Positions 24,226 through 32,337 of a DNA stretch of 38,744 nt are shown here, piece by piece. Position numbers and translations under genes: made by a program. Where the stretch lies: positions 1 through 38,744 of the forward strand of contig CAZGTQ010000017.1 in assembly GCA_964528575.1 (NCBI GenBank), in the 5' to 3' direction. This DNA is from CAZGTQ01 sp964528575. Lineage in GTDB: Bacteria; Planctomycetota; UBA1135; GCA-002686595. Each line of letters starts with the position of its first letter. The stretch's first letter is position 1. The notes under the pieces are model-generated. The model had not been told where the DNA came from, did no database searches, and was given only the letters and a program-made list of their open reading frames with translations.

Positions 24226-25496
24226 GCGCCTCGCCCGTCCCGACCGCCGCGACGCTCGCGATCGGCGACGAGCTGCTCGAGGGCCGCCATCCGGACCTCA
24301 ACTCCGCGGTGATCGCCCAGCGGTTGCTCGAGCTCGGCGTCGCGACCGACTCGATGACCGTCGCGCGCGACGACGAGGACGAGCTGGTCGCGACGCTCGA
24401 GGCGCTCGTGAAGCGCCACCGCCTCGTCGTCACGACCGGCGGGCTCGGTCCGACGCTCGACGACGTCACGCGCCACGCGGTCGCGCGCGCCGCCGGCCGG
24501 CGTCTCGTGCGCGACGAGGGCGCGCTGCGGCGGCTCGCGGACTGGTTCGCGCGCGCCGGCGTTCCGATGGCCGCGTCGAACGAGCGCCAGGCGCTCTTGC
24601 CCGAGGGCGCCGAGCTGCTCGAGAACGACGTCGGCACCGCGCCGGGCTTCCTCGTCGAGGTGGGCGGCGCGCTCGTCGCGTCGCTGCCCGGGCCGCCGCG
24701 CGAGATGCGCCACGTGCTCGAGAACGTGCTCGTGCCGCGTCTGGTCGCGCAGGGCCTCGTCGACGACGCGGTCGCGCGCGGCGAGCTCTTCCTCTTCGGT
24801 CTGGGCGAGAGCGCGTTCGCCGACGCGGTGGGAGCGTGGATGGACCGATCCGCCAATCCGCTGATCGGCGTCTCCGCCGACGCGGGCGTCCTGCACGTGC
24901 GCCTCGCCGCGCGCGGCGCGAGCGCGGCGGAGGCGGCGGCGACCCTCGCGGCGCGCCGCCAGGAGCTGCTCGGCCGGCTCGGCGGCCACGTGTTCAGCGA
25001 GAGCGAGCGGGCGCTGGAGCAGGTCGTCGGCCGGCGCCTGATCGACGCCGGCCTGTCCGTCGCGCTCGCCGAGTCGTGCACCACGGGGCTCGCGGCCGCG
25101 CTGCTCGGCCGCGTCCCGGGCATCAGCGCGTGCCTCGAGGCGGCGTTCGTCGCGTACTCGAACCGGGCCAAGGTCGCGCTGCTGGGCGTCGACGCCCGCC
25201 TGATCGAGCGGCACGGCGCCGTCTCCGCGGAGGTCGCGCGCGCGATGGCCGCCGGCGCCGCCGAGCGGGCGGGAGCGCGGCTCGCCGTCGCGGTCACGGG
25301 GATCGCGGGCCCGGACGGCGGCACGGACGAGAAGCCGGTGGGGCTCGTGTGGTTCGGCACGTCGGTCGACGGCCGCCTCGACGCGGTCGAGCGGCGCTTC
25401 GCGCGGCTCGGACGCGAGCGCATCCGGCGCGCGGCGGCGTACACCGCGCTCGATCTGCTCGGCCGCGCGGCGGCGCGAGTCGCGCCTGGCCGTTGA
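24222..25496 (+). CDS. cinA: CinA-type nucleotide-processing protein
   Basis: This 424-residue two-domain protein has an N-terminal MoCF-like (COG1058) domain with IGDELLEGRHPDLN and TTGGLGPTLDDVTRHAV. The C-terminal domain of about 155 residues, beginning near residue 270, carries AESCTTGLAAALLG and VTGIAGPDGGTDEKPVG, the CinA/PncC amidase signature. CinA-type proteins hydrolyse ADP-ribose-like and NMN substrates in NAD recycling; in some bacteria the gene is competence-inducible. The ATG overlaps the tatC stop by 4 bp, a translationally coupled pair with no obvious functional link. The -35 of the downstream tRNA promoter overlaps its stop codon. Confidence 0.93.
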   Translation: MSASPVPTAATLAIGDELLEGRHPDLNSAVIAQRLLELGVATDSMTVARDDEDELVATLEALVKRHRLVVTTGGLGPTLDDVTRHAVARAAGRRLVRDEGALRRLADWFARAGVPMAASNERQALLPEGAELLENDVGTAPGFLVEVGGALVASLPGPPREMRHVLENVLVPRLVAQGLVDDAVARGELFLFGLGESAFADAVGAWMDRSANPLIGVSADAGVLHVRLAARGASAAEAAATLAARRQELLGRLGGHVFSESERALEQVVGRRLIDAGLSVALAESCTTGLAAALLGRVPGISACLEAAFVAYSNRAKVALLGVDARLIERHGAVSAEVARAMAAGAAERAGARLAVAVTGIAGPDGGTDEKPVGLVWFGTSVDGRLDAVERRFARLGRERIRRAAAYTALDLLGRAAARVAPGR

Positions 25497-25522
25497 CTCG
25501 CGCGGCGCGACTTTGGTACCAC
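25493..25522 (+). promoter_or_regulatory. Candidate promoter of tRNA-Gln
   Basis: TTGACT (25493-25498, five of six to consensus) overlaps the cinA stop codon. TACCAC (25517-25522) lies 18 bp on as a weaker -10. Transcription would begin near 25530, about 50 bases before the mature tRNA. Confidence 0.4.
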
Positions 25523-25582
25523 TCCCGGCTCGCGGCCGCCGCTCCGACGTCCGAGAGGACGTCGCTCCGAGCGGTCCGCCCT

Positions 25583-25657
25583 TACCCCGTGGTGTAATTG
25601 GCAACACATCTGGTTTTGGTCCAGACGTTTCAGGTTCGAGTCCTGGCGGGGTAACCA
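25583..25657 (+). tRNA. tRNA-Gln(UUG)
   Basis: The cloverleaf is complete. The acceptor arms are TACCCCG and CGGGGTA, with discriminator A and an encoded CCA. The anticodon stem TCTGG/CCAGA closes a TTTTGGT loop with anticodon TTG, which reads CAA and, by wobble, CAG. The T-arm is TCAGG-TTCGAGT-CCTGG. The 3' CCA is encoded, so it does not need to be added by CCA transferase. It stands alone, downstream of cinA. Confidence 0.95.
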
Positions 25658-25733
25658 ACACCTTCCGCGGCGCCCGCGAAAAAGAAATCGCCGCTCGCGG
25701 GCAGCGGACGCGGCGCGCTGCGTCCATCGATGC

Positions 25734-26462
25734 ATGGTCCGCATCCACTCGGCGCTGCGCGCCCCGGCCCGCGCGCTCGCCGCCCTCGCTCTCGCCGCCC
25801 TCGCTCCGGGCGGCGTCGCGCGGGCCGAAGGGCTCGTCCAGCTCGCGTTCTTCGGCTCGATCCAGAGCCCCGGCGGCGCCCTCGTCGACGTCGCGGTCGG
25901 CATGGGCGAGGGCGAGAGGACGCGCGAGCTGCGTCTCTCGCTGCACCTCGCCGTCGGCACCACCGCGTCGGACTTCGCCGCGCTGCTCGGCGAGCGCCTG
26001 CGGCGCGCGAGCTTCGACGTGATCGAGCCGAGCCACCCGGGTCCGGTCGCGAGCCTGTTCGTCGACCGCGTCCGCTACGTCGAAACGCGGCTCGGCCACG
26101 GGCTGCGGGGGAGCGTGACGACGTCCCAGGAGGCGCCGAGCCGCGTCCACGTCAGGCCGCCGCCGGTCGCGACCGAGGACGCTGCGCTGCTCGTCGGCAT
26201 CAGCACGTGGCGCGCGCACACGAGCGAGGGCGGCCGCGAGACGCTCGAGGTGGTCCTGCCGGCGGACGCGAGCGCCGCGTCGATCTCCGAGCAGCTCGCG
26301 ACGCGCGGCATCGAGGCGGGCTGGGTCTGCGAGCGGCCGTCGCTCGACTCATGGCGTCCGAGCCGCACGATCGACGGCCGCGACCTGACCGGCTGCAGCA
26401 TCGAGCTGTCCACGCGCGAGCCCTGGCACCTGCGCGTCGAGCTCGCCTCCGAGCAACGCTGA
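25734..26462 (+). CDS. Exported protein of unknown function
   Basis: This 242-residue product has a cleavable signal peptide (ALRAPARALAALALAALAPGGVARAEG, cleavage likely after ARA). The mature part of about 210 residues is of mixed alpha/beta character: GLVQLAFFGSIQSPGGALVDV, then SDFAALLGERLRRASFDVI and a C-terminal GRDLTGCSIELSTREPW. Two Cys residues (in VCER and TGCSIE) could form a disulfide. I recognise no family. ATG at 25734 lacks a strong Shine-Dalgarno. The sulfatase-superfamily lipoprotein follows after 49 bp on the same strand, so the two exported proteins may be cotranscribed. Confidence 0.65.
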   Translation: MVRIHSALRAPARALAALALAALAPGGVARAEGLVQLAFFGSIQSPGGALVDVAVGMGEGERTRELRLSLHLAVGTTASDFAALLGERLRRASFDVIEPSHPGPVASLFVDRVRYVETRLGHGLRGSVTTSQEAPSRVHVRPPPVATEDAALLVGISTWRAHTSEGGRETLEVVLPADASAASISEQLATRGIEAGWVCERPSLDSWRPSRTIDGRDLTGCSIELSTREPWHLRVELASEQR

Positions 26463-26511
26463 ACCGCACCGCAGAGTTCACCTCGTCGCTCGCGCGAGTT
26501 ACCTTGCGCGG

Positions 26512-27939
26512 ATGAGCCGGCTCGTTCTGGCTGCCCTGACGCTCCTCGCCGCGTGCGCACGCGGCCCCGAACCCGACCGCGTTGCGCCGCTCGAGCCGCC
26601 CCAACTCGTCGTGCTCGTCGTCTTCGACGCGCTGTACGCGGGCCGTGTGACCCACCTGGGGTACGAGCGCGAGACGACGCCGAACCTCGACGCGCTCGCC
26701 GCCGACGGCGCGAGCTTCCGCTCCGCGTTCTCGCCCGCGCCGTACACGCTCGCCGGGATTCCGAGCATCCTGACCGGCCGCCTGCCGGACCACCACGGCG
26801 TCACGAACAACCTCGCTCGCCTGCACGACGAGGAGCACACGCTCGCCGAGCTGCTCGCGGCCAAGGGCTACACGACCGTCGCGGCCGTGACGAACCTCAA
26901 CGGGAGCTCCGTCTACGGCGTCGACCAGGGCTTCGAACGCTTCGTCGAGCTGTTCGAGCCGCAGGGCGACGAGGAGGTGGACCACGTCGCGCGCTCGGGC
27001 GAAGCGTACCGCATCCCGGCGGCCGACGAGCTGGTCGCGTTCGCGGCCGACGCGCTCGCGCGGCGCGCCGAGGGCGAGCGGCTCTTCCTCTATCTCCACG
27101 TGCTCGAGCCGCACTCGCCGTACAAGGCGCCCGAGTCGTTCCGCTCCCGCTGGCTCGATCCGGCATACGAGGGCCGCTTCGCGTCGGGCGAGACGAAGCC
27201 GTTCGTCGACACGGTCCACGATCGCTGGCGGCCCGACCAGCACGACGTGCAGGCGGCGATCGCCCTCTACGACGGCAACCTCGCGTGGGCCGACCACAAC
27301 CTCGGCCATCTCGTCGATCTCCTGCGCCTGGAGGAGCTGTACGACGACGCGCTGATCGTCGTGACGTCCGACCACGGCGAGGCGATGTTCGAGCACGGCC
27401 GCTGGGGCCACAACCTGCACCTGTACGACGAGATGCTGCGCGTCCCGCTCGTCGTCAAGCTGCCGGCGTCGCGCGCGCGTCCCGGCCTCGTGTCGGACAC
27501 GCTCGTGTCGACGATGGACATCGTGCCGAGCGTGTGCGAGTGGCTCGACGCCCCGCTGCCTGCGCTCCCGCTCGACGGACTCTCGATCGCGGCGCTCGTC
27601 GAGGGCGCGTCGGCTCCGGAGCACGAGCGCGAGTTGCTCCTGCGCTCGCACCACCGGATCGCGCACGTCGGCCTGCGCACGCCGACGCACAAGACGATCG
27701 TCCGGCGCCACGAGCGCGACGCCCGGCGCACGGCGGTGGAGCACTACTGGCTCGAGCCCGATCCCGCGGAGAGGGTCAACCTGTGGCCGGGCCGCTCGAA
27801 GAGCGCCGGACCGGTCGTCAACCGGCTGGAGGACTGGGCGGTCGACGTCGTCAAGGAGCGACTCGACCGCGAGGGCGGCCTCACGTTGCGCGAGCAGCAG
27901 ATGCTCGAGGCGCTCGGCTACACCGCGGACTCCCAGTAG
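26512..27939 (+). CDS. Sulfatase-superfamily lipoprotein, Thr-nucleophile type
   Basis: This 475-residue lipoprotein (lipobox LLAAC, Cys15) has the alkaline phosphatase/sulfatase fold. LVVFDALYAGRVTHLGYERETTPNLDALA opens the domain, SPAPYTLAGIPSILTGRLPDHHGV is the active-site region and VVTSDHGEAMFEHGRWGHN supplies the C-terminal metal ligands. Aligning on LTGR, the position of the formylglycine Cys of true sulfatases is Thr, as in the APWTLPS subgroup. A classical formylglycine sulfatase is therefore unlikely; hydrolysis or transfer of a phospho- or sulfo-group using Thr is expected. The substrate is unknown. It probably faces the periplasm and converges on the lipoate transferase gene across a repeat. 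Confidence 0.85.
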   Translation: MSRLVLAALTLLAACARGPEPDRVAPLEPPQLVVLVVFDALYAGRVTHLGYERETTPNLDALAADGASFRSAFSPAPYTLAGIPSILTGRLPDHHGVTNNLARLHDEEHTLAELLAAKGYTTVAAVTNLNGSSVYGVDQGFERFVELFEPQGDEEVDHVARSGEAYRIPAADELVAFAADALARRAEGERLFLYLHVLEPHSPYKAPESFRSRWLDPAYEGRFASGETKPFVDTVHDRWRPDQHDVQAAIALYDGNLAWADHNLGHLVDLLRLEELYDDALIVVTSDHGEAMFEHGRWGHNLHLYDEMLRVPLVVKLPASRARPGLVSDTLVSTMDIVPSVCEWLDAPLPALPLDGLSIAALVEGASAPEHERELLLRSHHRIAHVGLRTPTHKTIVRRHERDARRTAVEHYWLEPDPAERVNLWPGRSKSAGPVVNRLEDWAVDVVKERLDREGGLTLREQQMLEALGYTADSQ

Positions 27940-27941
27940 CT

Positions 27942-27990
27942 CTGGCGCGGAGGGGCTGGCGGAGAGGGGCTGGCGCGGTACGGCTGGCGG
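27942..27990 (+). repeat. 14-bp tandem repeat between convergent genes
   Basis: Three and a half units: CTGGCGCGGAGGGG, CTGGCGGAGAGGGG, CTGGCGCGGTACGG and a partial CTGGCGG. The array starts two bases after the sulfatase-superfamily stop codon and fills most of the 65-bp gap before the end of the lipoate transferase gene. Confidence 0.8.
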
Positions 27991-28004
27991 ACTCCGACCG
28001 CCCC

Positions 28005-28724
28005 TCAGCGTCGCCGCACGAACGCGTCGGACTCGAACCATGCCGCGCGGCGTTCGGCGTGCGCGCGCTCGCTCGCGCTCGGCTCGGCCGGCTCGAAGCC
28101 GGCAGCGAAGCGGCGGGCGAACGCGAGCAGCACGAGCTCGGCGACCGTCGCGAGCGCGGTGCCCGCGGGCAGCCGCGCCACGCCCGGCTCGAGCTCGGTC
28201 GCGTCGAGCTTGATCGAGCCGTGGTGCAGCACGCGGCCGCCGGTGCGGCGTTGCGCGGAGCCGACGCCCTTGCGCTCGTCCCACACGAGGTCGAGCGGGG
28301 TCGAGACGTGGAAGCACATCCCGGTGTCGGCCCGGTCCGAGCGCAGGGACCGCTCGCCGCGCAGCGTCGCGTCGACGCCGAGCGGCCGCAGCGCGTCGGC
28401 GACCGCCGCGTGGACGCGCTCGTACGAATCCGCGACGGGGCCCGCGTAGAGCGGGTGCGCGGCGTCCGCGGCGATCGAGAACGTCAGCTCGCGCGCGTGC
28501 CAGATCGCGCCGCCGCCGGTCGCCCGGCGCACGAGCGCGCCGGCGCGCGCCGCGGCGGGCACGTCGGCGAAGCGCTGGAAGTAGCCGAGGCTCAGCGCGG
28601 CGGGAGACCAGGTGTACAGCCGCAGCGTCGGCGGCGCGTCCCGCGCGAGGAGCAGCGCCTCGTCGAGCGCCATCGCGGCGCCCGGCGACGCGTCCGGGGT
28701 GCGCAGGAGGCGCCAGCGTTCCAA
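28005..28724 (-). CDS. LipM-like octanoyltransferase / lipoate-protein ligase
   Basis: This 239-residue BPL/LplA/LipB-fold acyltransferase should attach an octanoyl or lipoyl group to a carrier lysine, most likely on the GcvH encoded just upstream. VRRATGGGAIWHARELTFSI is the substrate-binding signature and RKGVGSAQRR carries the conserved Lys152. Cys137 in MCFHV sits where LipM-type octanoyltransferases keep their catalytic Cys and LplA ligases do not, so an octanoyltransferase is favoured. The start is probably TTG at 28724 (LERWRLLRTP), because family members need this first strand; ATG at 28673 would truncate it. It follows gcvH by 14 bp. Confidence 0.83.
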   Translation of the reverse strand: MERWRLLRTPDASPGAAMALDEALLLARDAPPTLRLYTWSPAALSLGYFQRFADVPAAARAGALVRRATGGGAIWHARELTFSIAADAAHPLYAGPVADSYERVHAAVADALRPLGVDATLRGERSLRSDRADTGMCFHVSTPLDLVWDERKGVGSAQRRTGGRVLHHGSIKLDATELEPGVARLPAGTALATVAELVLLAFARRFAAGFEPAEPSASERAHAERRAAWFESDAFVRRR

Positions 28725-28738
28725 CGTTGTCCGGCGGC

Positions 28739-29149
28739 TCAGCTCGTCGCCGACCGCTCCTCGGCGGCGATGAACGCCTCGTACGCCTCCGCGTCCATCA
28801 AGCCGTCGAGGCTCTTCGTGTTCGGCTTGATGCGCACCATCCAGCCCTCTTGCCACGGATCGCGCGAGAGCACCTCGAGGTGCTCCTCGATCGTCGGGTT
28901 GACCTCGACGACCGTGCCCGCGACCGGCGAGTTCAGGTCGGCGACGGCCTTGACGGACTCGATCTCGCCGAACGTCTCGCCCGCCTCGAGGGTGCGGCCC
29001 GGCTCGGGTAGGTCGCAGTAGACGAGGTCGCCCTCGTTGCCGCTGCAGAGCTTGTTGACGGCGAAGTCGGTGATACCGACCAGCATCGTCTCGCCGCTGG
29101 GCTTCACCCACTCGTGGGACGCGGTGTACTTGCGGTCGTCGGGGCGCAT
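28739..29149 (-). CDS. gcvH: Glycine cleavage system H protein
   Basis: This 136-residue lipoyl carrier shuttles the aminomethyl group between the P, T and L proteins of the glycine cleavage complex. YTASHEWVKPSGE opens the hammerhead domain. GEIESVKAVADLNSP holds the lipoyl-accepting Lys67, and PWQEGWMVRIK is the conserved C-terminal motif. Length and motifs are normal. It lies 20 bp after gcvT and 14 bp before the lipoyl/octanoyl transferase gene, which fits local supply of its cofactor. gcvP is not in the window. Confidence 0.96.
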   Translation of the reverse strand: MRPDDRKYTASHEWVKPSGETMLVGITDFAVNKLCSGNEGDLVYCDLPEPGRTLEAGETFGEIESVKAVADLNSPVAGTVVEVNPTIEEHLEVLSRDPWQEGWMVRIKPNTKSLDGLMDAEAYEAFIAAEERSATS

Positions 29150-29169
29150 GTTCGGAGGGCGTTTCGTGG

Positions 29170-30279
29170 TCAAGAGGAACGCGACCCTTTGCGGGTGCGC
29201 GAGTAGAACGGGAGCTCCTGGACGCGCGCGGGCTGACGCTTGCCGCGCACGTCGAGCTCGAGCTCCTCGCCCTCGCGGTCGAGGCCGAGGCGCACGTACG
29301 CGGTGCCGATGTTCGTCCCGAGCGTCGGCGACACGCTGCCGGAGCAGACCTCGCCGACGACTTCGCCGCCGCGCACCAGCGGGTAGCCCTGGCGCGGCAC
29401 GCGCGGCCCGGGCGTGGTGATGCCGACGAGGCGGCGCGTCGGCGCGTCGCGCAGCGCGAGCAGCGCGTCGCGGCCGATCCAGTCGCCCTTGTCCTCGTGG
29501 AACGAGACGCCGAAGCCGGCGCCCGCCTCGAACGCGTGGTGCGACTCGTCGATCTCGTGGCCGTAGAGCGGCATCCCGGCCTCGAGCCGCAGCGTGTCGC
29601 GCGCGCCCAGGCCGATCGGCGCGAGCCCCTCGTCTTCGCCGGCGGCGAGCAGCTCGGCCCACACGCGGCGCGCTTCGCCGGCGGGGAAGTAGAGCTCGAA
29701 GCCGTCCTCGCCGGTGTAGCCGGTGCGGCTGATGCGCACGTCCGGCATGCCGCAGACGGTGTCGAAGCCGAACTTGTAGTACCCGATCGAGCCGAGGTCG
29801 CCCGCGACGACCTTCTGCAACACGTCCGCCGAGCGCGGCCCCTGCAGCGCGATCATCGCGAGCTCGTCCGTGCGGTCGTCGACCCGCGCGTCGTAGGCCT
29901 CGGCGTGGCGGCGCATCCACGCGAGGTCGCGCTCCGCGTTCGACGCGTTCACCACGACGAAGACGTCGGACGCGCCGCGGTAGAGCAGGACGTCGTCGAG
30001 CGGGAAGCCCTGCTCGTTGCACAGGAGCGCGTAGCGGATCGCGCCGACCGGGATCTTCCCGCAGTAGTTCGACGCGACGCGGTCGACGGCGGCGACCGCG
30101 TCCGCTCCCGTGACGTCGAAGCGGCCCATGTGGGAGAGGTCGAACAGGCCGCAGTGCTCGCGCACGCGGCGGACCTCCTCGAGGATCGACGCGTACTGGA
30201 CCGGCATCTCCCAGCCGCCGAACTCGACCATCCGGGCGCCGTGGGCCACGTGAACGTCGCGCAGAGGAGTGGTCTTCAT
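29170..30279 (-). CDS. gcvT: Glycine cleavage system T protein (aminomethyltransferase)
   Basis: GcvT transfers the methylene group from aminomethyl-lipoyl-GcvH to tetrahydrofolate and releases ammonia. The 369-residue protein shows MVEFGGWEMPVQY near the N-terminus, LFDLSHMGRFDVTGADA, the folate-binding RISRTGYTGEDGFELY, and LGARDTLRLEAGMPLYG toward the C-terminal barrel. Length is typical (364 in E. coli). It is the first gene after a glycine riboswitch, and gcvH follows after 20 bp. No Shine-Dalgarno is obvious before the ATG; the leader just upstream is GC-rich and could pair in the riboswitch expression platform. Confidence 0.96.
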   Translation of the reverse strand: MKTTPLRDVHVAHGARMVEFGGWEMPVQYASILEEVRRVREHCGLFDLSHMGRFDVTGADAVAAVDRVASNYCGKIPVGAIRYALLCNEQGFPLDDVLLYRGASDVFVVVNASNAERDLAWMRRHAEAYDARVDDRTDELAMIALQGPRSADVLQKVVAGDLGSIGYYKFGFDTVCGMPDVRISRTGYTGEDGFELYFPAGEARRVWAELLAAGEDEGLAPIGLGARDTLRLEAGMPLYGHEIDESHHAFEAGAGFGVSFHEDKGDWIGRDALLALRDAPTRRLVGITTPGPRVPRQGYPLVRGGEVVGEVCSGSVSPTLGTNIGTAYVRLGLDREGEELELDVRGKRQPARVQELPFYSRTRKGSRSS

Positions 30280-30376
30280 GGGTCGTCGGTGGAAACGAGA
30301 CGGGGCGCTTCGGCCTCGGCCGCCGCGCCCCTGTCCGTGGATCCGGGCCAGGGCCCAGCTCCGTCCAGGACGGCTC

Positions 30377-30487
30377 CGCGCGCGCGGTCCTCGGTACCTG
30401 AGAGTTTCGCGCCTCGGCGCTTGCCCCTTCGGCGTCCGTCCGGCGCCCCCGCGGGCGGCCGGCGCGGAGCTCTCCCGCGCGCTCGTT
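30377..30487 (-). promoter_or_regulatory. Glycine riboswitch, single aptamer
   Basis: Read on the minus strand, the gcvT leader holds the conserved aptamer blocks in order: GCGGGAGAG, then GACGCCGAAGGGGCAAGC, then GAAACTCTCAGGTACCGAGG. GCGCGC segments on both sides can form the closing P1 stem. Glycine binding should raise gcvT-gcvH expression. Most glycine riboswitches are tandem; no second copy of these blocks lies between here and the gcvT ATG at 30279, so it is a singlet. The roughly 100-base region after the aptamer (30280-30376) contains an imperfect CCGTCC/GGACGG stem that may be the expression platform. Confidence 0.9.
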
Positions 30488-30507
30488 CCGGGTGATTCGG
30501 GGCGGGA

Positions 30508-30536
30508 ATGCTAGTGCAACGCCTCCGGCCAGTCGA
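30508..30536 (-). promoter_or_regulatory. Candidate promoter of the gcvT operon
   Basis: On the minus strand, TCGACT and TAGCAT are separated by 17 bp, each matching the sigma-70 consensus at four of six positions. Transcription would start near 30500, just before the riboswitch aptamer, which supports the placement. Confidence 0.45.
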
Positions 30537-30641
30537 GCCGCTTCCCGGCCGGGCGCACAGCGGCGGGATACGCTTGTGCGGGGAGCCGCCACCCCCCGCC
30601 CCGCCGCCGCGGAACATCGGTGGCAGTCGGAGCCGACCGCC

Positions 30642-32279
30642 ATGACGAACATCCGCCGCCTCGTCCGCCCGCTCGTCCTCGCTCTGCCCCTCGCCGTCGC
30701 AATCGCCTGTCCTGACGAGGTTTACGCCCAGCTCGCGCCCGCGCAGCCCGGTTCCGATCCGTTCGCCGCGGGGCTGCGCTGGGGCGACGCGAGCAGCGCC
30801 GCCGCGCCCTGGATCCCGCGCGACCTCGCGCTCGCCGCGGACGGCGAGCTCGTGTGGGCCGCTCCGTCGGTGACGAACCCGCACGTCGCCCTCTATGGCT
30901 CCGGCGAGCTCGGCGAGGGCGCCCCGCTCGCTCTCGACGCGGCGTTCGCCGGCCTGGTGGGGGAGCTGCGCGTCGCGGCCGGCGACGACCCGAGCGAGCT
31001 GTTCTCCGTCGCCCAGCACGCGGCGCCCGACGCGGCGCACCGCGCGACGTTCGTGCGGCGCCATGACCTCGCGAGCGCGGCGGTCGGCGGCCCTTTCGAG
31101 CCGCTGTGGAGCCACTCGCTCGACCTCGTCGTGCACGGCAACGCGCTCGTCGCGTGCGACGCGGCGGGCGAGGTGCTCGTCGCGGCCGCGTTCGACAAGG
31201 CCTCCGCGAGCGTGCGCCTCGACCGCGTCGACCCGTCGAGCGGAGCGCTCGTCGCGCGCGTCGACCTCGCGGGCCAGGGGCTGCAGCATCTGTCGGTCGC
31301 CGCGGACGGCGGCCGCATCGCGCTCGCCGCGGGGCTCGACCTGTGGGTGCTCGACGCGGCGGGCGCCGTCGTGCACCACGAGGCGCTCGCGGCGACCACG
31401 CACGCGGTCGCGCTCTCGGGCGACGGCGCGCGCCTCGCCGTCGGCGGCTTCGGCGCGGTGCGGGTGCTCGCGGACGCCGGCGCGGGCTATGCGCTCGCGC
31501 AGACCGTGCAGCGCACCGCGAGCGAGATCGCGACGCGCGCGGCGCTCTCGCGCGACGGCTCGACGCTCGCGATCGGCTGGTGGAACTTCGTGACGGGCGT
31601 CGCCGTGCGGCTCGACGCGCTCGAGCTCGGCGGCGGCGAGGAGTGGCTGAGCGTCGTGAAGGCAAGCAGCGGCGCGACGAACCTGCAGGATTTTCCGGTC
31701 GCGCTCGACCTCTCCGACGACGGCTCGCGCGTCGCGTTCGGCCTGTGGGGCGTGGGCGACGGCCAGCCCGAGGTGCTGCTGTACGCGCGCGGCGAGAGCG
31801 CTCCGCTCCTCGCCGCCGACACCGGCGGCAGCGTGCTCGACCTCGAGCTCGACCGTGCGGGCCGGCGCCTCGCGGTCGCGACGAAGGGCGCGCACGCCAA
31901 CCAGTTCGCGACGACCGGCGCGGTCCTGCTGTTCGACACGGGCGAGCGCGACCTCCAGGTCGTCGGGAGCCCCTTTCCGGGCGCCGCGTTCGAGCTCGCG
32001 TTCCGCTCCGAGGGCCTCGTCGCCGCGCTCTTCCTGATCGGCTCGCCGGCCGCCGCGCCGCTCGCGCTGCCGGGCGTCGCGGGCGCGCTCGCGCTCGATC
32101 CCGCCGCGCCGCTGGCGCTGCTCGCGCCGACGGCGCTCGGCGCGAACCGCGCGGATCTCGAGCTCGCGGTGCCCGCCGGCCCCGCGTTCGTCGGGCTCGA
32201 CCTGCGTGCCCAGGCGGTCGCGCTCGACGCCGGCGGGCTCTTCTTCTCGGACGACGTCGTCCGCCCGGCCCTGCCCTGA
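30642..32279 (+). CDS. Secreted beta-propeller-like protein
   Basis: This 545-residue exported protein has a signal peptide (NIRRLVRPLVLALPLAVAIA, cleavage probably after VYAQ near residue 30). The body repeats a blade-like pattern such as LSVAADGGRIALAAGLDLWVLD, VALSGDGARLAVGGFGAVRVL and LDLSDDGSRVAFGLWGVGDG, as in WD40/YVTN-type propellers. The C-terminal segment of about 55 residues (ANRADLELAVPAGPAFVGLDL, then RAQAVALD and LFFSDDVV) resembles a terminal module I recall from many secreted proteins of marine Planctomycetota. Function unknown. ATG at 30642 is chosen for the signal peptide. It is divergent from the gcvT operon and followed by a hairpin terminator. Confidence 0.75.
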   Translation: MTNIRRLVRPLVLALPLAVAIACPDEVYAQLAPAQPGSDPFAAGLRWGDASSAAAPWIPRDLALAADGELVWAAPSVTNPHVALYGSGELGEGAPLALDAAFAGLVGELRVAAGDDPSELFSVAQHAAPDAAHRATFVRRHDLASAAVGGPFEPLWSHSLDLVVHGNALVACDAAGEVLVAAAFDKASASVRLDRVDPSSGALVARVDLAGQGLQHLSVAADGGRIALAAGLDLWVLDAAGAVVHHEALAATTHAVALSGDGARLAVGGFGAVRVLADAGAGYALAQTVQRTASEIATRAALSRDGSTLAIGWWNFVTGVAVRLDALELGGGEEWLSVVKASSGATNLQDFPVALDLSDDGSRVAFGLWGVGDGQPEVLLYARGESAPLLAADTGGSVLDLELDRAGRRLAVATKGAHANQFATTGAVLLFDTGERDLQVVGSPFPGAAFELAFRSEGLVAALFLIGSPAAAPLALPGVAGALALDPAAPLALLAPTALGANRADLELAVPAGPAFVGLDLRAQAVALDAGGLFFSDDVVRPALP

Positions 32280-32337
32280 CCCGCTCACGCGCCCGGCCCT
32301 CTGGAAAGGGCAAGGGCGCGTCCCGGAGCTCCCTCGC

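Noticed and set aside
30280..30376. A second glycine aptamer
   Set aside because: The conserved GGAGAG, CCGAAGG and CTCTCAGG blocks do not recur between the first aptamer and the gcvT start.
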